Shown here: positions 1 to 5,769 of the stretch, in pieces
Position numbering within the stretch: position 1 is the stretch's first letter
How the letters are laid out: every line of letters begins with the position of its first letter
Assembly (NCBI GenBank): GCA_036274635.1
Contig: DASUFI010000354.1
Span: forward strand, 1 to 5,769
Direction of reading: 5' to 3'
From: DASUFI01 sp036274635
GTDB lineage: Bacteria; Planctomycetota; B15-G4
DNA length: 5,769 nucleotides
The notes under the pieces: model-generated
What the model saw: the letters and a program-made list of their open reading frames with translations, nothing else
The model's database searches: none
What the model was told of the DNA's origin: nothing
Translations under genes and position numbers: made by a program

Positions 1-1323
1 CTGCACGCCGTCGTCGTCGAAGCCGGTGGGGCGGCCTCCGCTCACGGACAGCGCGGCGTCCCGCAGCACGACGCGCGTCAGCGTGCGGCCCGCGCCGTCG
101 TGCACGACGTCCACGGTGAAGCCCGGCTCGCCCGGCGGGGCGCCCAGCGCGAGCAGGGTGCTGCGGAAGGAAAGCAGCGCCGGCGTCGCGCCGGCCTCAC
201 GCAGCCTCGCCGCCGCGCGGTCGAGCGCCCAGCCCTTGCCGGAGGCGCCGGGGTCGAGGCGCAGGCCGGGCACGCTGCGCGTGGCGGTGCCGGCCGCCGC
301 GTCCAGGTGCAGCAGCGACCAGCCGCAGGCCGCGCGCGCGGCGGCGAGCGCCTCGGCGGTCGGGCGGGCGGGCGTCGGGCCGCGCAGGCCCCAGGCCTGC
401 ATGAGCGCGCCCACCGTCGGATCGAAGGCGCCCTCGCTGGCCTGCACCCAGCGCTGCGCGTCCTGCAGCCACGCCATGAGGTCCGGGCCGCAGGCGAAAG
501 CCTCGCCGGCGGGCGCCGCGTCGAGGCGCGCCCGCGGCGTGTCGTCGCGCCAGTCGGAGAGCACGCCGTCCCAGCGTGTGACCTCCTCCAGCGCGCCCTG
601 TGCGGCGGCGGCGAGGGCGGCGCGGTCCGGCCCGCCCTCGCGCGGCACGATCTCGATCGAGCACAGCGTGCCCATGACCGCGCGCTCGGCGCGCACGCGC
701 CCGGCCGACGACGGCGTGTCGACCACGGTGCCCGGGGTCGCGTCGGTCCCCTGCGCCAGCAGCGCGGCGCGCGCGGCCGCGTCGCGGTCGAGCAGCACGA
801 CCTGCACCACGGCCAGCGCCTTGCGCACGCCGCGGCAGATGGCGTGCGCCGACAGCGTGGATCCCGCCACGTTGATGACGTCGCGGTCCACGCGGATGGG
901 GTCGGCCAGCGTCTTGCCCGCGTACTGCGCCATGAAGCGCTCGCTGGCCACGTCCGCGCCGTGTGACTCGCGGTAGATCATCACGGCGACCCGCCCGCAG
1001 GTGCCGTCCGGCCGCACCTCGACGATGTGCGTGATGGGCCGGACCTTGCCGATCTCGGCGACGATGGCGGCGTAGGACACCGGAGCGCCGTCGCGCTCCT
1101 CCGCGTAGAGGTAGAAGCCGCCCTCGTCGAGGCGCGAGCCCAGGAGGTGCTCCACCGCGCCCGTCTCCTCGGCCGTCAGCAGGTGCCGCAGCTCCACCAC
1201 GCGCGGCGCACCCGGGAAGAGCAGCGCCAGCGCCTGCTGCTTGGTGAGCAGCACCTGCGCGTCGTCCTGGGCCGCGGCGGGCGCCGCGAGCAGGAGCAGG
1301 GCGAGCGCGGCGCCTCGGAGCAT
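1..1323 (-). CDS. apbE: Periplasmic FMN-binding domain fused to ApbE-type FAD:protein FMN transferase (3' end outside window)
   Basis: I translated this reading frame by hand: it is open for 441 codons from ATG at 1323 to the left edge. Residues 1-18 are a Sec signal peptide (hydrophobic ALALLLLAAPAAA, likely cut A18|Q19) with no lipobox. Residues about 85-178 look like an FMN_bind domain: RESHGADVASERF (118-130), then AGSTLSA (153-159), which aligns with the SGATxS motif whose Thr takes FMN by a phosphoester bond in NqrC and RnfG; Thr156 is the candidate. From about 213 an ApbE domain follows: MGTLCSIEI (217-225), EGAFDPTVGALMQAWG (297-312), LDPGASGKGWALD (356-368) and ALSVSGG (424-430). ApbE enzymes transfer FMN from FAD to such Thr residues outside the cytoplasm. 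The final HIxDPRTG and ADALAT motifs would lie beyond the edge. The usual NLGGN segment reads LSFRSTLLALG (384-394), a departure. The GAGG at 1333-1330 is a ribosome site overlapping the porin stop, supporting this start. The fusion call is strong; activity is inferred. Confidence 0.9.
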   Translation of the reverse strand, partial: MLRGAALALLLLAAPAAAQDDAQVLLTKQQALALLFPGAPRVVELRHLLTAEETGAVEHLLGSRLDEGGFYLYAEERDGAPVSYAAIVAEIGKVRPITHIVEVRPDGTCGRVAVMIYRESHGADVASERFMAQYAGKTLADPIRVDRDVINVAGSTLSAHAICRGVRKALAVVQVVLLDRDAAARAALLAQGTDATPGTVVDTPSSAGRVRAERAVMGTLCSIEIVPREGGPDRAALAAAAQGALEEVTRWDGVLSDWRDDTPRARLDAAPAGEAFACGPDLMAWLQDAQRWVQASEGAFDPTVGALMQAWGLRGPTPARPTAEALAAARAACGWSLLHLDAAAGTATRSVPGLRLDPGASGKGWALDRAAARLREAGATPALLSFRSTLLALGAPPGEPGFTVDVVHDGAGRTLTRVVLRDAALSVSGGRPTGFDDDGVQ

Positions 1324-1334
1324 CGAGGGCCTCA
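1324..1334 (-). promoter_or_regulatory. Ribosome binding site overlapping the porin stop codon
   Basis: Read on the minus strand, TGAGGCCCTCG precedes the ATG at 1323. The TGA is the porin stop and the overlapping GAGG (1333-1330) is a good Shine-Dalgarno core, 6 nt from the start codon. This decides the start of the flavoprotein gene. It also suggests that ribosomes finishing the porin can reinitiate, so the two proteins would be translationally coupled. Confidence 0.65.
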
Positions 1335-2693
1335 GAAGTAGGTCGCCATCGAGAAGACGAGGGCGTTGTTGTCGTTCTCGCCCTCGAGCTCGCCGGAGTC
1401 GCTGTTGATCTGGTAGTCGAGCTTGAACACGGTGTCCTCCACGTTGGGCCGGAAGTTCAGGCCGAAGGTGGTGCGGCGGCGGTCGTAGGTGTCGAGGTGC
1501 ACCCGATCGTAGCGCGTCACGAAGGTGAAGTGCGCCATCTCGTCCACCGTGCCGTTGCGCTTCCAGCTCGAGATGAAGGCCGGGTCGAAGCGGTAGTTGG
1601 CCTGCACGTAGTAGCCGTTGAAGTCGTTGGGCACGCCGCTGGCCTTGGCGAAGTCGTCGCGCTCGATGGCGTCCCACGCGGCCTCGCCCAGCACCTCCAC
1701 GGCGTCGGGCAGGAAGGCCACCGCCTTGCCGTCGACGCTGGCGTCGAGGGCATAGATGTTGAGCCGGTTGTCGTTGGCCTGGTCGTAGTGGTCGAACAAG
1801 ACCGAGACGCCGAACTCCGTGCCCAGCAGCGGCTTGTAGGCCACGCGCCCGGCGTAGGCGAAGGAGGAGTTCATCTGCTCGTAGGGCTCGCCGAGGCCGT
1901 CTTCCTGCGGCGCCGCGTCGTGCATGCCGTCCGACAGCGTGATCGCGCTGGTGCCGGCGTCGTCGAGGCCGCGGAAGCCGTTGGTGATCGTGGTCTGGTA
2001 GCTGACCTCGTCGGAGAGCGCGCCCCAGAAGCCGAAGCCCACGTCGCGCAGCGTGGTGGGGATCACGAGCTCGTCCACCAGCGGCTTGTCGGTCAGCTCC
2101 TGGATGGGCGCGTCGTGCACCTCGTTGAACTTGCCCACCGGCAGCAGCTGCACGCCGGCGCGCAGGTTCAAGGCCCGCGTGAACAGGTAGTCCATCTGGG
2201 CGAACTCGACCTCGACCTCGTGGCCGTGGTCGTACTCGATCTCGGCGGCCACCTTCACGCGGTCGGAGACGTCCGCGTAGATGAAGGGCGTGAAGGGCGC
2301 GAGGTCGAAGTTCTTGTTGTCCTCGGAGCCCTTCGAGGAGGTGCCCTTGACGTTGATGTACCCGCCCAGGTGCACGCGGTCGCCGAGGTTGGCGAGGAAG
2401 GGCTTGGTGTAGATGTTGCCCTGCGACTGCGGCTGGCCGCTCTCCTGGAAGTCGGTGGCGAGGCGCGGGATGTAGAACTCGTCCTCCGAGCCGGGCGCCG
2501 GCTGCCCGACCGACTTGAGCTGCGCCTGCAGGCCCTCGACCTGGCCGTGCAGCGACGTGATCTCGGCGCGCATGGCCGCCATCTCCTTCTGCATGGCCTC
2601 CCACGCCTCCTGCGAGATGGTCTGCGCGGCCAGGACGGGCGCGAGCAGCAGGGCGAGCAGGGGCGGCAGGCAGGCGCGGACGGGGGCGGACAT
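1332..2693 (-). CDS. Outer-membrane porin (phosphate-selective porin O/P-like) with N-terminal coiled coil
   Basis: A complete 453-residue protein. Residues 1-23 are a Sec signal peptide, likely cut A23|Q24. Residues about 27-62 (SQEAWEAMQKEMAAMRAEIT and onwards) are predicted to form a coiled coil in the periplasm, as in several trimeric porins. From about 105 to the end the chain shows alternating polar/hydrophobic strands with aromatic girdle residues, consistent with a barrel of roughly 16-18 strands. It finishes in SMATYF: a C-terminal Phe is the usual signal for the BAM outer-membrane insertion machinery. The motifs VGKFNEVHD (186-194) and IPTTLRDVGFGFWG (211-224) recall the Porin_O_P/OprO-OprP group; its length is near that of OprP. 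The true substrate is unknown: several acidic loops (for example ELEGEND) make a strongly anion-selective pore uncertain. ATG at 2693 has GGAGG at 2709-2705, 11 nt upstream. It is followed after 8 nt by the FMN-binding/ApbE gene, in an apparent two-gene operon. Confidence 0.85.
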   Translation of the reverse strand: MSAPVRACLPPLLALLLAPVLAAQTISQEAWEAMQKEMAAMRAEITSLHGQVEGLQAQLKSVGQPAPGSEDEFYIPRLATDFQESGQPQSQGNIYTKPFLANLGDRVHLGGYINVKGTSSKGSEDNKNFDLAPFTPFIYADVSDRVKVAAEIEYDHGHEVEVEFAQMDYLFTRALNLRAGVQLLPVGKFNEVHDAPIQELTDKPLVDELVIPTTLRDVGFGFWGALSDEVSYQTTITNGFRGLDDAGTSAITLSDGMHDAAPQEDGLGEPYEQMNSSFAYAGRVAYKPLLGTEFGVSVLFDHYDQANDNRLNIYALDASVDGKAVAFLPDAVEVLGEAAWDAIERDDFAKASGVPNDFNGYYVQANYRFDPAFISSWKRNGTVDEMAHFTFVTRYDRVHLDTYDRRRTTFGLNFRPNVEDTVFKLDYQINSDSGELEGENDNNALVFSMATYF

Positions 2694-2704
2694 GGCTCGG
2701 GCGG

Positions 2705-2709
2705 CCTCC
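2705..2709 (-). promoter_or_regulatory. Shine-Dalgarno sequence of the porin gene
   Basis: GGAGG on the minus strand, 11 nt before the ATG at 2693. The spacing is on the long side, but this is the only strong core nearby, and it places the start directly before a clear signal peptide. Confidence 0.6.
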
Positions 2710-2742
2710 GGGTTGTTGAGACGTGGGCTCAGCAGGGCGGAG

Positions 2743-2771
2743 GTTCTACATGAGATGGGATCTCACGACAA
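2743..2771 (-). promoter_or_regulatory. Candidate sigma70-type promoter for the porin-flavoprotein operon
   Basis: On the minus strand, TTGTCG (2771-2766) matches the -35 consensus TTGACA at 4 of 6 positions. TAGAAC (2748-2743) matches the -10 consensus TATAAT at 4 of 6. The spacer is exactly 17 nt. The stretch is AT-richer than its very GC-rich surroundings and sits between a hairpin ending the upstream gene and the porin ribosome site. A transcript starting near 2736 would have a leader of about 43 nt. The match is by eye; the housekeeping sigma consensus of this organism is unknown. Confidence 0.4.
2751..2765. promoter_or_regulatory. 15-bp palindrome inside the promoter spacer, candidate operator
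   Basis: TGAGATGGGATCTCA consists of two perfect 6-bp arms (TGAGAT/ATCTCA) around GGG. It fills almost the whole 17-nt gap between the proposed -35 and -10 boxes. A dimeric repressor bound here would block RNA polymerase, or a MerR-type activator could bend an ordinary spacer. I do not recognise it as the site of a named regulator: CRP/FNR sites have different half-site spacing, and it is not a Fur box. No regulator gene is in the window. Confidence 0.4.
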
Positions 2772-2774
2772 GGG

Positions 2775-2818
2775 GGCCGTCCGGCCGCGCGGAGGGCCGA
2801 GGACCCAGCCCCCTCCGC
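2775..2818 (-). terminator. GC-rich hairpins after the lipoprotein gene, possible terminator
   Basis: Starting at the last base of the lipoprotein stop codon, the minus strand carries GCGGAGGG / CCCTCCGC, an 8-bp perfect stem (plus-strand arms 2789-2796 and 2811-2818) with a 14-nt loop. A second short inverted repeat, GGCCGgaCGGCC (2775-2786), follows. There is no run of T afterwards (only CCCCCTTGT), so this is not a classical intrinsic terminator. It could still stall polymerase or protect the 3' end of the mRNA. Its place just before the proposed promoter fits a transcription-unit boundary. Confidence 0.3.
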
Positions 2819-5451
2819 TACGGGCAGAGCGTGCCCGCGAGTCCGTTGCTCAGCTTCCAGCCGCCCGCGATCTGCACCACCTGCCAATGCAGGGGCAGAC
2901 CGGCCAGCGCGGCGTCGGCCGGCACGGCGAGCGGGATGGACGCGGCGCCGGCGGCGTCGGTGGCGAAGCCCAGCAGCAGCCACGTCGTGGGCGAGACCAG
3001 CAGCGTGCCGCCCTTGAAGCTCGCCGAGAGCGGCGCGGTGGAGTCGATCAGCGTGGCGGCCGAGGACGGCGCCGCGCCGGCGACGTCCAGCACGTGCGTC
3101 GTGCCCAGCGTCGTGGGCGAGGCGCTGTCCAGCGTGATCACGTTGGCGCCGCCCAAGCCGGTGCCGTAAGCCTCGTAGGCGCACGGCGAGTCGAGGCTGT
3201 AGTCCCAGATGCCGCGCCCGTAGGTGCCGAAGCGCACCGCGTGGGCCGACGCCACGTACTCCGCGCTCCACCAGATGGTGACCGGCGCCTGGTTCGAGGT
3301 GATGTCGACCCACGTGCTGCTGCCCGGATCGAGCCGGTACGCGGCGGTCTCGGTGCCCGCGAACACGCTGCCGTCGGGGGCCTCGACCAGCGAGTACACC
3401 AGCGTGGGCGGCAGGCCATCACCCAGCGCCGCCCACGTCGCGCCGCCATTCACGGTCTTGCGCACCGCCGGCCCGGAGTAGCCGCTGCCGCCCACGTACG
3501 CCACGTCCGGATCGAGCTGCGAGGCCACCAGCGCGTTGCCGTAGAAGTCGTGCTCGTCCGGCGCGCTGCCCGTGCCCTTGGTCCACGTGAGGCCGTGGTC
3601 CTCGCTGTGGAACAGCCGCCCGGCGCTGGTCACCGCGTAGGCACGCTGGTGGTCGCCCGGCGCGAAGGCGAGGCCCGTGAGGTACTCGCCGGCGCTGCCG
3701 GCGAAGTCGAAGCTGCTGGACTGCGACAGCGTCCACGTGTTGATGCCGACCGTGCTCTTCTTGTATCGCCAGAGATGGCTGGCACAGAAGAAGCAGCTCT
3801 TGATGTCGTCCGGATCGGCCACGACCGTGGGCAGCCAGCCGTAGCTCTCGCCCGACGGGAAGTCGTCGGTGATGAGCGTCGGGTTGTTCTCGCCCTTGTG
3901 GATGAGCAGGAAGCCCGGATAGACCGAGTAGACGAAGGCGTGCGTGCCGTCGCCCGAGGTCGCGTGCCCGTAGTCGCCCGAGATGATCTGGTCGAAGTCG
4001 ATCTGGCCGTCGGCGCCGGGCGGGTTGTCGGTCCACTGGTAGCCCTGGTCCTGCGCGCCGGCGACGATGTGCAGCGGGTTCGCGGCGGAGGTGAGCGTGG
4101 TGTAGTACTGGCTCACGTCGAGGCCCGACAACGAGAGGTTGTGCACGCTGGCGAGCTCGTCCGTCGAGCGGTACGTGCCGCCGTGCGTGTTGACGTACCA
4201 GACCTCTCCGCCCGCGCCGTCGGGGTAGACGTCGAAGCCCATCATGTCCGCGTGCAGCTTGTTGGCGGGGTCGCCGTAGTAGTCGCCCCAGCCGTTCTGC
4301 TTGACGAAGCTGCCGCCGCCGTCGGTGGTCTTGAACAGCTCCACGCCGCCGTAGGCGAAGAGGCCCGCGTCGGTGATGGAGGCGTTGAGTGCGCCCCAGT
4401 AGTCGGCGAGCGTGGACAGCACGGTCCAGTGCGCGCCGGCGTCGTCGGAGCGGTAGAGGTTGGCGCTGGCGCCCTCCTGCAGGACGGCCCAGAGCCGCGG
4501 CGCACCGGCCTCGCTGCCGGTCAGCTCGGCGTCGCTGCTCGCGTTCATGGCGCCGACGTCGGTCCAGTGCTCGCCCTTGTCCGTGGACGTCTCGAGCATG
4601 CCGTTGCGCGCGCAGTACAGCACCGTCGCGCCCGTGCGCGTGGCCCACAGGTCGCCCGCGAAGGCGCCGAGGTTTTCCACCTTCTGGAAGCTCTGCGCGC
4701 CGTCGGTGCTGCGGTAGACGCCCCACTTCCTGGTCTGGATCACGCCGTCCAGCGCGTGCGCCACGAGGAAGACGGTGTGCGTGCCGTCCTCGGTGACCAG
4801 CACGCGGCGCATGCCGTCGCAACCGGGCAGGCCGGCGGGCGGGAGCCACGTGGCGCCCTCGTCGCGCGAGACGTCGATGAGGCCGCCGTCCGTGGAGCGC
4901 AGGATCACGTCCGGGTCGGTGGGCAGCGCGCCGGGCAGGATGGCCAGCCACGCGGCGCCGCCCCAGGTGTTGTCGCCCAGCGGCTCCCACGCACTGCCGT
5001 CCAGCGGCGAGCGCCAGGTGCCGCCCAGCGCCGAGCCGACGTAGAGCCGCGTGCCGTCTGGCGCCGGGAAGGCCGACATCGAGTTGCCCGCCTGGTTGTG
5101 GCTGCCGCGCTCGGTCCAGCGGCTCGCGACCGCCGCCAGCTTGGCCAGGCCGTTGCGTTTGCTGCGCTGCGCCTCGCCGTTGCGCCGCTCGACCGCGCGC
5201 CAGTCCGTGCCCGGCGCCGCGCGGTGCATGGCCTCGATCCACGCCGCGCGCGCGCCCTCGTTCTCCTCCTCGGCGTCCTCGTCGAGGATGTGCTCGGTGG
5301 GCGCGGGAAGCCTGCCGCCTTCGAGCCGCGCCTGCAGGGCCACGCGGATCTGCTCGCCGGGCTGCTCGTCGAGCTCGCAGCCGGCCAGCAGCACGAGCGC
5401 GAGCGGCACCCAAGCGGACGGAGACGGCCGGCGGAGATGCATGCGGGACAT
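2818..5451 (-). CDS. Large lipoprotein with sortilin/BNR-type beta-propeller and a C-terminal accessory domain
   Basis: A complete 877-residue protein. A lipobox LAGC at 22-25 follows the hydrophobic stretch WVPLALVLL, so Cys25 should be lipidated; Glu at +2 does not signal inner-membrane retention. Residues about 30-105 are charged and helical, including the acidic LDEDAEEENE (56-65). RWTERGSHNQAG (111-122) resembles the W-x-x-x-GP-x-N entry of Vps10/sortilin-like propellers. Asp-box motifs (S/T-x-D/N-x-G/A-x-x-W/F) stand at 195-202, 248-255, 289-296, 335-342, 375-382, 616-623 and 666-673, and GTYGRGIWDY (742-751) is a typical last propeller blade. Residues 757-877 form a separate beta-rich domain from SPCAYEAYG to GTLCP, whose two Cys may pair. 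No catalytic residues typical of sialidases were recognised, so a binding or scaffolding role outside the cell is likelier than hydrolysis. The ATG at 5451 has no clear ribosome site. ATG at 5442 (Met4) is an alternative and would leave the signal peptide intact. The gene upstream ends 62 nt away. Confidence 0.85.
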   Translation of the reverse strand: MSRMHLRRPSPSAWVPLALVLLAGCELDEQPGEQIRVALQARLEGGRLPAPTEHILDEDAEEENEGARAAWIEAMHRAAPGTDWRAVERRNGEAQRSKRNGLAKLAAVASRWTERGSHNQAGNSMSAFPAPDGTRLYVGSALGGTWRSPLDGSAWEPLGDNTWGGAAWLAILPGALPTDPDVILRSTDGGLIDVSRDEGATWLPPAGLPGCDGMRRVLVTEDGTHTVFLVAHALDGVIQTRKWGVYRSTDGAQSFQKVENLGAFAGDLWATRTGATVLYCARNGMLETSTDKGEHWTDVGAMNASSDAELTGSEAGAPRLWAVLQEGASANLYRSDDAGAHWTVLSTLADYWGALNASITDAGLFAYGGVELFKTTDGGGSFVKQNGWGDYYGDPANKLHADMMGFDVYPDGAGGEVWYVNTHGGTYRSTDELASVHNLSLSGLDVSQYYTTLTSAANPLHIVAGAQDQGYQWTDNPPGADGQIDFDQIISGDYGHATSGDGTHAFVYSVYPGFLLIHKGENNPTLITDDFPSGESYGWLPTVVADPDDIKSCFFCASHLWRYKKSTVGINTWTLSQSSSFDFAGSAGEYLTGLAFAPGDHQRAYAVTSAGRLFHSEDHGLTWTKGTGSAPDEHDFYGNALVASQLDPDVAYVGGSGYSGPAVRKTVNGGATWAALGDGLPPTLVYSLVEAPDGSVFAGTETAAYRLDPGSSTWVDITSNQAPVTIWWSAEYVASAHAVRFGTYGRGIWDYSLDSPCAYEAYGTGLGGANVITLDSASPTTLGTTHVLDVAGAAPSSAATLIDSTAPLSASFKGGTLLVSPTTWLLLGFATDAAGAASIPLAVPADAALAGLPLHWQVVQIAGGWKLSNGLAGTLCP

Positions 5452-5513
5452 CGGCGGCGGGAGCGAGGGGCGAGCCGCGCCGGTTCGAGCGGACGCGGGC
5501 GGTGCGGCCGGGC

Positions 5514-5769
5514 TCAGCGCGCCCCGGCCGGCAGCAACCCAGTGTAGATCCGCTCCTGCTCGGCGACCATGCGGGTCTCGCTGAACTCCTCGACCGCCGC
5601 GCGTCCGGCCGCGCCGAAGCGGGCGGCGAGGGCCGGATCGGAGAGCAGGCGCAGCACGCCGTCGGCGGCCTTGCCGATGTCGCCCGGGGCGAAGAGGAAG
5701 CCGTTGCGGCCGTCGACCACGGCCTCGGGCACGCCGTCCACCGCGCTCGCCACGATGGGACGGCCGGCC
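5514..5769 (-). CDS. C-terminal end of a GT4-like glycosyltransferase (5' part outside window)
   Basis: The last 84 residues of a gene entering from the right edge; the frame is open to the edge, beginning AGRPIVASAVDGVPEAVVDG. That stretch is the nucleotide-sugar-binding signature of GT-B fold, family 4 type transferases (G-x-P-V-V-A-T-x-x-G-G-x-P-E-x-V-x-D-G). It is followed by NGFLFAPGDIGKAADGV, a helix with LLSDPALAARFGAAGR, and a closing EEFSETRMVAEQERIYTGLL, all in the family's usual order. The Glu of GVPEAV corresponds to the loop contacting the donor nucleotide sugar. Such enzymes add sugars from NDP-sugars during lipopolysaccharide, exopolysaccharide or glycolipid synthesis on the cytoplasmic side of the membrane. 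Donor and acceptor cannot be told from this end. GTG at 5753 lies inside the signature and is not the start. The stop is TGA at 5516-5514. Confidence 0.85.
   Translation of the reverse strand, partial: AGRPIVASAVDGVPEAVVDGRNGFLFAPGDIGKAADGVLRLLSDPALAARFGAAGRAAVEEFSETRMVAEQERIYTGLLPAGAR

Noticed and set aside
26..976. Two overlapping plus-strand frames opposite the flavoprotein gene (26-976 and 100-966)
   Set aside because: Low-complexity Ser/Ala/Arg translations without motifs; the minus strand here encodes recognisable FMN_bind and ApbE motifs.
1497..2753. Open frame of 418 codons on the plus strand
   Set aside because: Antisense to the porin. Its composition (Val, Glu, His, Arg runs) is typical of a GC-rich shadow frame, and it also crosses the porin promoter region.
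2701..2817. A possible small gene or RNA between the lipoprotein and porin genes
   Set aside because: The 124-nt gap is accounted for by a hairpin, promoter-like boxes, a palindrome and the porin ribosome site. No open frame with a ribosome site and no riboswitch-like fold was recognised.
3419..5413. Second long minus-strand frame inside the lipoprotein gene
   Set aside because: Its product is dominated by Arg, Ala and Gly, a frame-shifted reading of the true gene, with no motifs of its own.
2515..5547. Open frame of 1010 codons on the plus strand
   Set aside because: It lies opposite the lipoprotein gene and is an effect of high GC at third positions. Its translation is rich in Arg, Ala, Gly, Val and His with no domain, signal peptide or repeat pattern, whereas the minus strand gives clear Asp boxes and a lipobox.
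1..5769. CRISPR arrays, tRNA or rRNA genes, insertion sequences, multiheme CxxCH cytochromes
   Set aside because: I looked for these and saw no regularly spaced repeats, no RNA gene signatures, no transposase motifs and no CxxCH heme sites in the four real proteins.

Overview
This is a very GC-rich window (most codons end in G or C) in which every convincing gene lies on the minus strand, so transcription runs from the right edge to the left edge. It holds four protein genes: two complete and two cut by the window ends. The organism looks like a high-GC Gram-negative bacterium. An outer-membrane porin ends in a C-terminal Phe, a lipoprotein has a lipobox, and a periplasmic flavoprotein has a Sec signal peptide. 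The C-terminal domain of the large lipoprotein (YGTGLGGAN... followed by short Gly/Ala-rich beta strands) resembles tails I associate with secreted proteins of Planctomycetota and similar large-genome environmental bacteria. That taxonomic guess rests on memory of sequence style, not on a search.

Layout from right to left. (1) 5514-5769: the last 84 residues of a GT4-like glycosyltransferase, unrelated in role to what follows. (2) 2818-5451: an 877-residue lipoprotein with a lipobox, a short charged helical stretch, a sortilin/BNR-type beta-propeller region with seven recognisable Asp-box motifs, and a separate C-terminal domain bounded by cysteines. (3) 2694-2817: an intergenic region with a GC hairpin just after the lipoprotein gene, then a plausible sigma70-type promoter whose 17-nt spacer contains a 15-bp palindrome, a candidate operator. 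(4) 1332-2693: a 453-residue outer-membrane porin with an N-terminal periplasmic coiled coil. (5) 1-1323: a signal-peptide-bearing fusion of an FMN-binding domain (flavinylation-type motif AGSTLSA) to an ApbE-type FAD:protein FMN transferase, cut at the left edge.

The porin and the FMN-binding/ApbE fusion form a tight two-gene unit. The porin stop codon is part of the Shine-Dalgarno-like TGAGG of the next gene, and the two reading frames are 8 nt apart. The most interesting reading is a small envelope flavin system: a flavoprotein that carries its own flavinylating enzyme, made together with a porin from one promoter that looks regulated. Sequence supports the domains and the operon. The substrate, the electron donor and acceptor, and the regulator are not visible here.
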